Shown here: one piece after another, positions 41,663 through 52,486 of the stretch | Layout: each line of letters begins with the position of its first letter | Position numbering within the stretch: position 1 is the stretch's first letter | Assembly (NCBI GenBank): GCA_005784505.1 | Contig: VCAZ01000048.1 | Location: 989,261-1,053,260, forward strand | Source of the DNA: Bagarius yarrelli | Taxonomy: Eukaryota > Chordata > Actinopteri > Siluriformes > Sisoridae | Length of the DNA stretch: 64,000 bases | Direction: 5' to 3' | The notes under the pieces: model-generated | The model's database searches: none | What the model was told of the DNA's origin: nothing | The model's input: only the letters and a program-made list of their open reading frames with translations | Program-made: the position numbers and the translations under genes

Positions 41663-44600
41663 GTCAGAACAGTCCTGTTACTCAAACTAAAGACATTTTT
41701 ATTTTAACTCATTGAATCCATTGATTTTTAATCGTGTTAAAACTGTACTGATGTTAAGGAGGCTAATTGCGTTGATTCCTAATGTAATGAATGTCTCTGT
41801 AAACTGATATAGATGTTTATTGACTATGAAAGCTGTAAACTGCCATAAGCCTAATTTATAGTCATATATTAAGTGCACTACATCATATGAACCTGGAACA
41901 TCATGTACTACTTTGATTGTGTTACTCACAGACATTAAGCCTTTAGAAAATAAAATATTTGTTTTGTACCGTTGGAATGAATGTATTCGCTTACAGTTCA
42001 TTCCACAAGGCAGTCATTAAACGACTATAGATCTAAGTTCATTAATTTAATTTGCTTCACTGATGGGTTTTCACATAGTCACGGTAAATAACACTAATTT
42101 GATATCCATTAAAAAAAACTTATTGTACATCAGCTTCACCAGTGAAATTAGAGGAACAGGTGTCTCACCTTCAGCAGGGCTTTTAAAGGGCTCAGCTGCC
42201 CTCTGCTGGACAACATAGTATTATTTCCAGCACAAGTTTACAACCCTGATCATGGTGGAACTTCTGTGCTGCACTTTATATTGTTTATTGTTGTTGCTCC
42301 AAGACCAGATCTGATGAGGTTTTTTTCTGGTGTACTAGAACAGAGAAAATGCTTTAAAAAAAAAAAAAAAGCCTGAACTATTTTGCTAACACATTTTTGT
42401 GTCTGTCTGTATATATGTGTGTGTGTGCAGAGTGTGGAATGCTGTGGTTACCCAGTCAGTATATTTTTCATCGTTGTCAACGAGTTTTGTGAAAGATTCT
42501 CCTACTATGGCATGCGTGGTAAGCAAACTAGGCAGCGCAGTTAAAGGAATAATAATAAATATAGTCAAATATGAATAATTCCATTAAGCAACAGGATAAA
42601 ATTAAAATGCAGTCGTGAAAAAAGTCATTATACTCAGCTAATAGAGGTGTGTGTACAATGACATGTAAGTTACAATACTGAATGCTGGGGTGGTGCTATA
42701 GTGTTGGACCAGAGTTTGTATTCTGTACTCAAATAAAAGTACAAGTACTTATGCAAATATTTACTTAAGTAAAAGTAAAGAAGTATTCAACAAAAACTAC
42801 TTACGTTATAAGTTACTAGTTACTGATCTGATTGACACAAAGTAAAAACCCTGATTTTTAAACTACTGGGTGAGTTTTTACATCCCGTCTCCTCCAAAGT
42901 TTCTCTGTTCTGATTATAGAAAACAGGTTAAAGTAAAGTAAAGCCAATCCCAGTCCTGTGATTGGACACATTAACATCACATCACCTGTCATTAACAATC
43001 AAATCTCAAACACACTCGGATATTTTTATAACAGTTAACTTCTACCATTTTAAAATCAGTTCATTTAAATACATACTTTATTTTTATATTTGATGTTGAT
43101 GTACATGCATTATTTAGGTAGCAATAAAATACAATACAATTCTGTGTGGATGTTTTACACTTTACATTACCAGCATTTGGCAGACACCCTTATCCAGAGG
43201 GGATTTATCTCATTATACAACTGAGCAATAGGGGGTTAAGGGCCTTGCTCAGGGGCCCACAATGGTGGCTTGGTGGTGCAGGAGATCAAACCCTGGTCTT
43301 TCTGGTATCAGTCCAACACCCTAACCACTAAGCCACCACTTCCCCACTTGGATTGTTGTATAAATGCAGAACGTCCCAATTTACTGTTCAGTTCAAAATA
43401 TTCGGAAAGTGTATGAAATGTGGTTTTACAATAAGGTTAAAGTGGCCATAGATACCAAAAGACTATTAATAGGCACCGTTTTGACATTTACAGCTATGTG
43501 TTTTTTCAGGTTGGAGCTGGAATTCTTGTGCTGTGATGTCAGTTCGTTTCAGTGCACACAGCATGCATCACTTTATGAAACTATTCTATTTGAAATCTTG
43601 GAGTGAAAATATAAACTGAACTTGAGGTCACCAGTGATGACCTGATCTGCCTTCGATAACACACACACACGTCTTTACATCTTCCAATTAAACGCCAAAG
43701 ACTAATATAAACCAATTATTTAAAATATCTTATATATATTATTATTTTTCAGTACAGAGGAGTCAAAGTAAAGTTTTTTCACTGAAAATGTACTTGAGTA
43801 TGAGTAAAAGTACACATCTTTTAATATACTCTAAAAGTAAACATTACTAAAGAAATTAATCAAGTAAATGTAATTCGTAACTTCCCACCTCTGATGTACA
43901 AATTTTATCATTTTAGGTATTTAGGTTTGTTATTTATGTCATTTGGTTAATAGACAAACATTTACGTGTGTGTGTTTCTTCTCAGCGGTGCTGGTGCTGT
44001 ACTTTAGGTACTTCCTGCGCTGGGATGATGATCTCGCCACCTCCATCTATCATGCGTTTGTTGCCCTGTGTTACCTGACTCCCATACTAGGTGCTATCGT
44101 TGCTGACTCCTGGCTGGGAAAGTTTAAGTGAGTAGAGGAGCTCCTGTGATACACTGGAGACTCACCAGATAACAACAAGAAGTGAGAGTATTTCCTAAAC
44201 TGTCCTGACTATTTCTCCACACAGGACCATCATCTATCTGTCCATCGTCTATGCGATTGGCCAGATCGTCATGGCAGTCAGTGCTATTCATGACATCACC
44301 GACGAAGACAGAGACGGCACACCAGACAACATATCAGTGCATGTGTGAGTGGCAGCCTCCCCGTTGCATTATTTCTCACATTGTTACTTGTTACCTGCTG
44401 TTTAATTGTTTTTCAATTCTTGTGTAGTGCCTTGGCTATGGTAGGACTGATCCTCATCGCTCTAGGGACAGGTGGCATCAAACCCTGTGTGTCTGCATTT
44501 GGAGGGGATCAGTTTGGAGACCATCAGGTCTGACCATCAATACACACCAAATAGTGTGTTAATTCTACTTAATCCTAACCCTATACACAGCCAATTACTT

Positions 44601-47600
44601 TTAGCCTTATTTTTAATTCAAATGAACAATTAAGGGGTTAAGGGTCTTGCTCAGAAGCCCAGCAGTGGTAGTTTGGTGGTCCTGTGAATTGAACCAACGA
44701 GCTTCCGACCATCAGTTCAACACTTCAACCCCTGAAATACTACCTTTCCTATTAACACACTATTAATACTTATTTATATATTTACTTACTTTTTAACGCC
44801 ATGCCAGCATCGAGGCTATTTTCATGGCGATTACACACTCGTACTTCACACTTGTTTACCTAACATACATGATCTTGGACTGTGAAAAAAACCAGAGTAC
44901 CCGGAGTAAACCCACACAAGCACTGGAAGAACATGCAAACTCCACAAAAAGAAAGAAAGAAAGGTCCTGCCTGGGAATCAAACCCGGGACCTTCTTGCTA
45001 TGAGGCAACAGTGCTTACCACTAAGCCACCGTCTCCGACCCCCCCCCCCCCCCCACACACACACACACACACACACTATTAATACTGCAGAAAATTTATT
45101 TATTAGTATTTTTTAACTATGATTGTATTATCAGTACAGAGTAAATATATTGCTTTTTTCCCACTTGATTTCACAGGCAAGGCAGCGAAGTACGTTCTTC
45201 TCCGTGTTCTACCTGTGTATTAACGCTGGCAGTCTCCTCTCCACTCTCATCACCCCCATACTCCGCGGTATAACATACTAACATCCCAGCGGGTAGTAGA
45301 TTAATACACTGACCGTTAGACCTTGTTGTAACATGACCTTGTGTTTGTACAAATCTGTGCACAGGACAGGAATGTGGTATACACAGTACCCAGAAATGCT
45401 ACCCACTGGCTTTTGGTGTTCCCGCAGCTCTAATGGTGGTCTCTCTGAGTAAGTTTCTTCCAGTACATTTGGTTTTATATAAAGGAGTCCTGATGAACGT
45501 GTTCAGCTTTATTCATGTCTGGATCAATCAAATGTTGGGAAGGCTGTTGTGTTCAGGCAAATTAGCAGAAAAGCTAAGCGTGTGTGTGTTCTGTATATCT
45601 GCAGTTGTGTTCATTGCTGGCAGTGGTATGTATGTTAAAGCTGCACCTAAAGGCAACATCATGCTGCAAGTGTCTAAATGCATTGGGGTGAGTGTGTTAA
45701 ACTGGAACAAGAGAAATCAGTGTTTTTCTATTTCTGTACTTAAATTAACAACTCAGCGATCTCTTCCTAGTTTGCTATTAAGAACCGCTACAAACACAGG
45801 AGCAGTAAATTTCCTTCAAGGCAGCACTGGCTGGACTGGGCTGAAGAAAAATATGATGTACGTTCACCATCATCTTTGTTGCATATTTCTAGATTTTTTT
45901 TCTCCACTTATCAATGGCACATTTTCACTTACCTCGTTACCACGACGAGGCTGGCTTCTTGATTCTGATTGGCAGAAAGTAACATTTTTTCATGCATTTA
46001 TTCTGAGACGTCTAATAATGTATTTTCCTTAAGAACTTGTATTGAACGAGAACAGAGGACAATAAACTGTGTATTGTTGACATGATGAAGGTCGGATGTA
46101 AAGATGTTTTAAAATGGCTTTGTATTAGCAAGATAAAAAAAACCATTTTGGTAATTTGAGTTTATTTCAAAACATTTAACATAATTATCAATCTATAAAT
46201 TGTCTGACAATCTTTAATTAATAAAGTATGAAAGTCTGCAAATTGATGGGGTAAAAGTCAGATAAATTACTTAAAATGCTGTCGGGGCGCCACTAAGGGT
46301 GGGGTGGCGGCTTTAGGACAATGCTAATGGCTCATGCACTTTGGGGGCCCCCATGGATCTGGGAAAGTGGTAGCACAGTGGTTAAGTTGTTGGACTGCAA
46401 ATTGGAAGATTGGGGTTTGATTTCCAGCACCAACAGGGTACTGCTACTGTTGGGCCCCTGACCAAGGCCCTTAACCCTCAACTACTTAGTTCCATAAAAT
46501 GAGATAAAAGTAAGTCATTTTTGACAAGGGCGTCTGATAAATGCTGTAAATGTGCAGAATGGGTGTGGTAGGGGTCCCAACCTCATACTCTTTCATAGAG
46601 CCCAAAATTGCTATTGGCGCCCTCTGCATGCTGATGAAAAATAACCAGCTTCATGATAGTAACAGCTCTCCACATGGCATAACATTTCAGTCAACATTTT
46701 CCTGTCCCAGCATGTCCCATCATGCTTTTTGTTATCTATAGAACATTTGTATAACTGGCAGGAACTACCACTCCTGCATACGCATGCAACATTTTGTGAC
46801 CCTTTGCTCCGTCCTGTGTGATACAGAAACTCCTCATTGCTCAAATTAAGATGGTGCTGAAAGTGATGTTCCTTTACATCCCCCTGCCAATGTTCTGGAC
46901 GCTGTTTGACCAGAAGGTAATATTAACACTTACTACTTTACTAACTTATCTCCAGTCTTAATGACACTGTTTCTAAGTTATATTGTCAAGACATTGTTTT
47001 ATTGATTGATCGATCAATCAATGATTGATTGATTGATTGACTGATTAAAAAACAGCATGTAGTTTGAGTATTTTTGCGACTCGTTATTAAAGAAAATCGA
47101 AATGTTAAAGCATTTCTACTTTATCTTAAGTAAGAATCCGAATCTGTGTACTATTTTTTACCAGTTATTTTACCACGTCTGGCTATAATAATTTACTATA
47201 TTAAACTGTAAATTATTTATAATTTAATGTTGAAAAGGCTTTGGAGTACATATTGTTGATGTGATTTGGTCTACAGGGCTCCCGCTGGACCCTCCAAGCT
47301 ACCACTATGGATGGGACGTTTGTGAGTTGTTTATCTTAACACTCCATTATGAACTATTTCTGCATGATTCCATATGGAAGCTCTCACTTTAAATAGCATT
47401 TTATGCTAATGCTATGTTGGTATTTTTTGTGTCTACAGGGAACACTGGTGCTGCAGCCCGATCAAATGCAGGTGAGTCATGCAGGTGTTTCTGTATCAAA
47501 GCAGATCGCAGTGTGACTGAGCTTAATAACAGTTTAACATTATGTGACATTATTAAGCGTTTCTATGTTTTGTGCAGACTGTGAACCCTATTTTGATCCT

Positions 47601-50484
47601 CACTCTGGTGCCCATCATGGACAGAATTGTGTATCCCCTTATTGACAAGTGTGGCTTCAACTTCACGTAAGAGTCTTTTCTCCAGCGACCATCTATTTTA
47701 TCACGAAATGCAGAGCAGAAATGTGTGCACAAAACTGTGTGAGCAAATAAAATGTACCTGTCGGTGGGATGGTGATGCTGTTGGTGGCATAACTGGTTGT
47801 GGTCAGATTTGTAAACGTTGTGCGAGATTCTTCCAGATTCTCAGGTTTCCTTTCACTCAAGTCCGAAATTTTTCCACAGCCCTTTGAAGAGAATGACTGT
47901 TGGGATGTTTTTGGCTGCTATGGCTTTTGTGTCTGCAGCTCTGGTCCAGCTTGAGATTGATGTGAGTATTAAACAGACACTAAGTTACTGTATATGAATG
48001 TATATGTAAAGACGGTTTTTGCTAATGTAGCTTTATCTGTTCAGAAAACACTGCCAGTTTTCCCATCCGCTACACAAAGTCAGCTAAAAGTCATTAACAT
48101 GGGAAGTGCCAGGATCCAAGTCACCATCTCTCCCAACCAAACATTTCCACTTGGACCCCTGCAGGTATAAGTAATACACGCACACACACACAGATATATA
48201 TATAGATAGACACAGATATAGATATATATATAGGGAAGAGAAAGAGAGAGAGAACCATATATGGACATACATACATGTCAATTTTGAACATTTATCGGTA
48301 ATAGACCCGCTTATGTTATCCCAGCCTCCATTCTTTTGGTTAGGCTTTCCATAATATTTGGAGCATTCATGTCGGCTCATGTAAAAATGTTCCAGTTCGA
48401 GGTTTTCCCCAAAAGTGTTCTAGACATGTGCATGCTTACAGCTTTGTGGTAACAGTGCAGAAAGAAAGAACCACCGATAGGTGTGATGATGAGGTGTACC
48501 CATACTTTTGTCCAGATTGTGTTCGGCAGCTATATTTTTATGTTCTCTACAGGCCAGCGAGGGCTACATGCCATTTGACAGTCCAGACATTACCGTTACT
48601 TTAAACACAAGTCCTGCGATCAGTAAAGCCTTTACTCTGGGTATGGGACAACGTCAAACACTCATCATCCCCCCTGTTTACAATGCCATGTATCTGGTAG
48701 GAATCAAGCCTCTGTTTTGTTATGATCTCTGATACTCTGTAAGTGGATTCGAAATTAAACTTAAATGACGTCATTTCTGCTTTCTCAGACAGATGATTTA
48801 ACCACAAAACCAGAGCAAGGCAACAATGCAGTCAGGTGAATCATTTTAACATCTGTATTATAACATTTAACTTCTTTAATGACTGTCTATTATATATACT
48901 GTAAAAAAAAATAATCCTGTAGCCTAGTACCCAGATTTTTTTTGTGTTCTGAATATCTGTAATGAAACACAGCCATGAAAATCTACTGAAATACTGTAAC
49001 GTTTTGCTGCTTTATTTTACGTTTTATTTTTCAACAGATTTGTAAACGGTATGAGCATACCACTGAATGTGTCAAATGTCGCACACATCCAACCGTTAGC
49101 TGCTTCAAATATCTCATTAATTTCACAGGGGAGGTAAGTTTAACAGTTCACTTTATATCATATGTTAAAAAAAGAACAATATAAGACATTTTCACCCTAT
49201 TAAAACAGGAAATCTCATGTTGTCTCTATTTCCTTTCATTAGTCGATCATTGTCCATCACTAGTGGTGCACGGTCATGTCAGTTCTCTGCACAGTTTGGG
49301 TTTGGAGGTGCTTACACCTTCCTGATTCCCAGCACACTGACCTGGACGGAAAATGTATGTGATCAAGTTTTTTTGATTTATTCTTGAATGTCTCTAAACT
49401 GTACGAGATCCTCAGTAAATGTTCACATCCAACATTTAAATAAGGGAAAATATAAACTCAGTTGGTCCAAGACATGCTGGTTTGCCTATTTTTCAAAAAA
49501 TATTTACCTGTTGCTGATTTACCTGTGACCAAACGTAGAATCATCCTGATCGAATTACTTCCAAACCTTTAACTTGTGTCCTGATGGTTACAAATACAAT
49601 ATGAATTTAACCAAGTCTGTGCAAACTTACTGTTGTATCTCCTGTAGTGTGGTGGCTCCATAGTGAGAGTGGAAGATATTCAGCCTAATTCTGTCCACAT
49701 GGCTCTTCAGATCCCTCAGTATTTCCTCATCACTGCAGGAGAAGTAGTGTTTTCTGTCACTGGCCTGGAATTCTCTTACTCACAGGTAGAATAGCAGATC
49801 AACTAAAATCGTGTTTTAATTTAACAATATTTTAATAAATAAACCGACCCATCAGACACCGCTAGTTGGGTTGGACTATCCTAAAAGTGTATAGCAATTG
49901 CTCCAAAGTAGCTTCAGAGGAATCTAGATGTGAAACGCATTACACAAAAATAACTTTATAAACATTTACATCTAGAGAAACTTTAGATTTGTTATTTTTC
50001 TTGCTCTACAGGCCCCTAGTAACATGAAGGCAGTCCTGCAGGCTGGCTGGCTCCTAACTGTGGCTGTGGGTAACATAATTGTGTTGATTGTAGCAGAGCT
50101 GGCCAAGCTTCCTGACAAGGTATTGTATTAGATAACATCTATAACATTTAAATTACAGCATTGGAATTCTATGTAAATAAAAACTGCTGCAAGTTATAAT
50201 TTGTAATAGAATTTCACACTTTTTCATTAACCAATGTCTTTTGTGTGTTTTAACAGTGGGCAGAGTATGTGCTGTTTGCTTCTCTGTTAGTGGCAGTGTG
50301 TATAATATTTTCCATAATGGCTTATTTTTACACCTACATTGATCCTGCTGAGATTGAGGCCCAGTTTAGGCAAAACAATGAGCTGGAACCAGATGACAAA
50401 GAAGAGAATAAAGATAAAGCTTTAGAAATGGAAACACACAACACATCGCCAAACCAAGAGGAACAAAAAATGACTAAAATGTAA
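41530..50484 (+). CDS. slc15a1: slc15a1, proton-coupled oligopeptide transporter PepT1
   Basis: PepT1 is the apical (brush-border) H+/di- and tripeptide symporter of the POT/MFS superfamily with 12 membrane helices. The 22 exons from 41627 to the TAA at 50482-50484 give 2163 nt in one continuous frame. With the short first exon that is about 720 residues, against 708 in human. Diagnostic residues are present: the ExxER motif (NEFCERFSYYG), the proton-coupling His of SIYHAFVALCYL, the substrate-pocket Trp of PMFWTLFDQ, the Asp of VPIMDRIVYP and the Glu of GLEFSYSQAPSNMK. Human Arg282 is Lys here (MVLKVMFLY). The putative first exon (ATG CCA G, 41530-41536) does not join exon 2 in frame; see findings. 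The gene lies 3 kb downstream of dock9. Confidence 0.95.
41663..42430 (+). other. slc15a1: slc15a1 intron 2
   Basis: No feature beyond a poly-A run (about 42355-42370) and a TG-rich acceptor region before exon 3. Confidence 0.5.
42431..45857 (+). CDS. slc15a1: slc15a1 exons 3-10: N-terminal helix bundle and cytosolic loop
   Basis: Exons are 42431-42518, 43986-44127, 44225-44344, 44428-44527, 45177-45267, 45365-45448, 45605-45687 and 45771-45857, with phases chaining exactly. They encode helix 1 (YPVSIFFIVVNEFCERFSYY), LCYLTPILGAIVADSWLGKF, LILIALGTGGIKPCVSAFGG (the PTR2 signature region), FFSVFYLCINAGSLLSTLI, CYPLAFGVPAALMV and GSGMYVKAAPKGNI. The last exon is the basic amphipathic linker (KNRYKHRSS...WLDWAEEKYD) joining the two bundles. 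Confidence 0.95.
42705..43896. mobile_element. hAT-like family H2, second copy with nested SINE
   Basis: The left part has AAAGTACAAGTACTTATGCA and TTTACTTAAGTAAAAGTAAA. The right part has TACTTGAGTATGAGTAAAAG and TCGTAACTTCCCACCTCTG. Ends and ACTTAAGTA-rich arms match the copy at 33989-35092. A minus-strand SINE (43155-43345) is inserted inside. It fills most of slc15a1 intron 3. Confidence 0.6.
43155..43345 (-). mobile_element. SINE family A inside the H2 element
   Basis: AGCATTTGGCAGACACCCTT, GAGCAATAGGGGGTTAAGGG and CCTAACCACTAAGCCACCAC; well preserved. Confidence 0.8.
44528..45176 (+). other. slc15a1: slc15a1 intron 6 packed with SINE fragments
   Basis: It holds a minus-strand family A fragment (44620-44750), a minus-strand family C fragment (44878-45037) and a C-run plus (AC)n tract (45039-45076). 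About half the 649-bp intron is repeat-derived. Confidence 0.65.
44878..45037 (-). mobile_element. SINE family C, partial, minus orientation
   Basis: GAGTACCCGGAGTAAACCCA, AAGAACATGCAAACTCCACA, CAAACCCGGGACCTTCTTGC (reversed box B) and TTACCACTAAGCCACCG (reversed box A). It is the reverse complement of the first half of the 20028-20362 copy. Confidence 0.8.
45858..46826 (+). other. slc15a1: slc15a1 intron 10 with nested H1/SINE element
   Basis: The right half is the composite element at 46278-46626. The left half has no recognised feature. Confidence 0.55.
46278..46626. mobile_element. hAT-like H1 copy carrying a SINE
   Basis: GGGGCGCCACTAAGGGTGGG at the left and TTGGCGCCCTCTGC at the right. 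Interior blocks GCATTTGGGGGCC-like and GCAGAATGGGTGTGGTAGGG match the reverse complement of 21888-22073. A plus-strand SINE family A copy (46362-46556) is inserted between these blocks. Confidence 0.65.
46827..48164 (+). CDS. slc15a1: slc15a1 exons 11-16: helices 7-9 and start of the extracellular loop
   Basis: Exons are 46827-46916, 47277-47321, 47439-47471, 47578-47666, 47880-47961 and 48045-48164. They carry KMVLKVMFLYIPLPMFWTLF, GSRWTLQATTMDG, VLQPDQMQTVNPILILTLVP and RMTVGMFLAAMAFVSAALVQ. Exon 47439-47471 (33 nt) is very small but matches the family boundary. The last exon opens the long, poorly conserved extracellular loop and contains an N-glycosylation sequon (NQT). Confidence 0.95.
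46917..47276 (+). other. slc15a1: slc15a1 intron 11
   Basis: It contains a short GATT/GATC-rich tandem stretch (about 47003-47045). Nothing else seen. Confidence 0.5.
48165..48552 (+). other. slc15a1: slc15a1 intron 16
   Basis: It starts with an (AC)n/(TA)n/GA-rich microsatellite patch (about 48177-48255). No other feature. Confidence 0.5.
48553..50484 (+). CDS. slc15a1: slc15a1 exons 17-23: extracellular loop, helices 10-12, C-terminus
   Basis: Exons are 48553-48696, 48789-48835, 49038-49133, 49243-49354, 49648-49785, 50012-50119 and 50257-50484. The loop exons diverge from mammalian PepT1 but keep the architecture and contain sequons NTS, NVS and NIS. Conserved membrane segments resume with VHMALQIPQYFLITAGEVVF, SVTGLEFSYSQAPSNMK, LQAGWLLTVAVGNIIVLIV and VCIIFSIMAYFYTYIDPAEI. 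The cytosolic tail is acidic then basic and ends KMTKM-stop. Confidence 0.95.
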
Positions 50485-50600
50485 TTTAGCTGTGTTTTAT
50501 CTTCCCATGCACAATCCAAAGACTAAATTACTGTAACTAATAAAAATGGATATCTTTAAACATGAACTTAGTACCAGAATAAAATGCCAAGCGTACAGTC
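50485..50600 (+). promoter_or_regulatory. slc15a1: slc15a1 3' UTR with tandem poly(A) signals
   Basis: Two AATAAA hexamers follow the stop, at 50539-50544 and 50578-50583, so a very short 3' UTR of about 75-120 nt is predicted. A long (TA)n/(GATA)n microsatellite starts about 80 bases later. Confidence 0.6.
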
Positions 50601-50660
50601 ATAACAAAAATGTTGTTCTGCTCAAAGTATGGTGAACTTAAAAATGAAACCATTATATAA

Positions 50661-50738
<78 letters not shown>

Positions 50739-51429
50739 GTATAGATATAGATAGATAGATAGATAGATAGATAGATGATGGCAATTTGTTAAACTGTAAG
50801 TGGAAAATCATTTGCAGGTAAAGAAAAAAACTAATATGGTAACTGCCCATATTCTATATGACCTGGATTTCAACATATAACCCCTAATTGCTCAGTAGTG
50901 TAAATGAAATAAATGTAAGTCGCTCTGGATAAAGGCGCCCAAGAGCACTTGGGAGCACTCTTGATAAAACACACTGGAATTTGTTATATTCTATTCTATT
51001 AATATTTGATATGAACAAACTAAAGATCCTGACCCGTAACCACAATGCATTGTGCCGATGCTGCCACACGTTTGGCTGATTGCATAACTGCTTTAACGCG
51101 CATGTGCACAGGTGTTTACCATTTAAAGTGGCCTGTGAATGTAGATCTGGTGACTTTTGACTATCTTTTATGTTAATGTCCTACAGCCTAAACAGTAACT
51201 AGGCAAAATCTTGAAAAAAAAAAGTATAATTAGCAAAAAGTAATTAAAGTTTTTTTGTTTTAAGTTAATGCCTCACCAGATAGATGAGAGACAAATTAAA
51301 CCAAGATGACTATTTACTGCTATTTTTAATGAGTTAAAATGGATTATATACTATTTTTTAATATTATTATAATTATCCTACTGTGCGCCAGCAATAAACC
51401 ACAATCCACTTCTGTTTTAAAATGCTCAA
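50601..51429. other. slc15a1-stk24 intergenic region
   Basis: It holds the (TA)n/(GATA)n microsatellite at 50664-50775, a 60-bp SINE tail fragment (50878-50940, GTAAGTCGCTCTGGATAAAG) and AT-rich unique sequence leading into the stk24 promoter region. Confidence 0.5.
50664..50775. repeat. compound (TA)n-(GATA)n microsatellite
   Basis: About 33 TA units, then TATGTATAGATATA, then GATA repeats ending GATGATGG. Likely polymorphic in length. Confidence 0.92.
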
Positions 51430-52441
51430 ACTACACCTCGCATGCGCGAAAAAGACAACGCCCACCTAGGCAGCGCGGGCTATGGCTGAACATTAAATGA
51501 CTCACTCTTGCAACTTTAGTGCCCTAAATAGGGTGCAACTCTATTTCCTGTATAGGGTGCTGGTATACCAATTAGGAAGTTAATTGGGAAAACCGGTCGT
51601 CAGGCAAGTTTTAACAGCTCGTTGGGGGGGCGTGGTCAGAACTTAGACTGGAGAAGCGATTGGTCCCGGGAAACCGTTTGACTCCGCCCTGATGTAATCA
51701 GAGGTTTCCAATATGGCGGAAGGCTACGGCGGAAAATGATCAGAACTAGAGCCGTTCAGTGTACCTAGTGAAATTTTGCGTTCTTATATTCGTTTTAATT
51801 GTAGAAACAAAGGTGCATTTTTTTGGTTTTCGGCTTTCAGACATAAGGATCCGTGCAATACTGACAGCTGTACGAAGCGGAAGTAGAAATCTAACTAGCC
51901 TGCTGACCGTCCACCGAACTTGTGCGGCACTTGACAAATTTAACATAATAATCTCCAGTCCAGTGACCCATTCAGTGTTTATCGCGCCGAATAATCTAAC
52001 AGATATTACCGGTGTCTGGATTTCGGTTATTCCGTGCATAAGTGCTGAAAAGCGGTACTACGAATGTCAAAGTCGCTGGGGTGTAATTTCTCTATCGAGC
52101 CTAGCTTGGTTGCTACTAGCATAGCTAATAACACAGACCTGGAGTCGCCGCTAAGCGTCTGTTATTAAAGACGGCTAATCCGCAATATTTCCTTTAGTTT
52201 AAATCAAAACAAAAACTTGGCATTTAGCTAAGTAAGCTAGCCAACCTTTAACCAAACGTCGACCAAAAACAAGGACGCCTTATAGTATAGTATAGTGTAG
52301 TATAGTATTACCTGGATATTGGTGGACTGTTTAATTTGGCTTTTGTGTAATGGTAAAGCCAGCAAGCTAATTCACTTGGAGTTTTTTTTTTATTCTTTTT
52401 GGTTTTATTGTGGCCAAACGTCTTGGCCTGAGTAAGAAGCC
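51430..52441 (+). promoter_or_regulatory. stk24: stk24 promoter and 5' leader region
   Basis: CpG dinucleotides and G+C rise relative to the AT-rich surroundings from about 51430. There is no TATA box at a sensible position. AATATGGCGGAA at about 51709-51720, followed by CTACGGCGG, resembles the ATGGCGG core bound by YY1 in TATA-less promoters. Transcription probably starts near 51700-51760, giving a leader of about 700 bases before the ATG at 52442. An open but ATG-less frame covers 51759-52124 and is probably leader sequence. The region assignment is an inference from composition and the YY1-like core. Confidence 0.45.
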
Positions 52442-52486
52442 ATGGCTCGGCACTCTCCTGTCCAAAGAGGACTTCCAGGCGTACAG
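52442..52486 (+). CDS. stk24: stk24 exon 1, isoform-B-type start
   Basis: ATG at 52442 in context AAGCCATGG (G at +4) starts 15 codons ending CAG/GTACCA, phase 0. It matches the human MST3b leader (MAHSPVQSGLPGMQ) rather than the brain-type MST3 leader. A second alternative first exon was not seen in the 4.3-kb intron that follows. Confidence 0.9.

Noticed and set aside
45433..46032. 199-codon continuous open frame across slc15a1 introns
   Set aside because: It includes exon 45605-45687 plus read-through of both flanking introns. Splice sites and homology show the real exons are 45365-45448, 45605-45687 and 45771-45857.
51759..52124. 121-codon open frame upstream of stk24
   Set aside because: It lacks an ATG start, has no recognisable domain, and falls in the probable stk24 leader/promoter region. 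Openness is explained by the higher G+C there.
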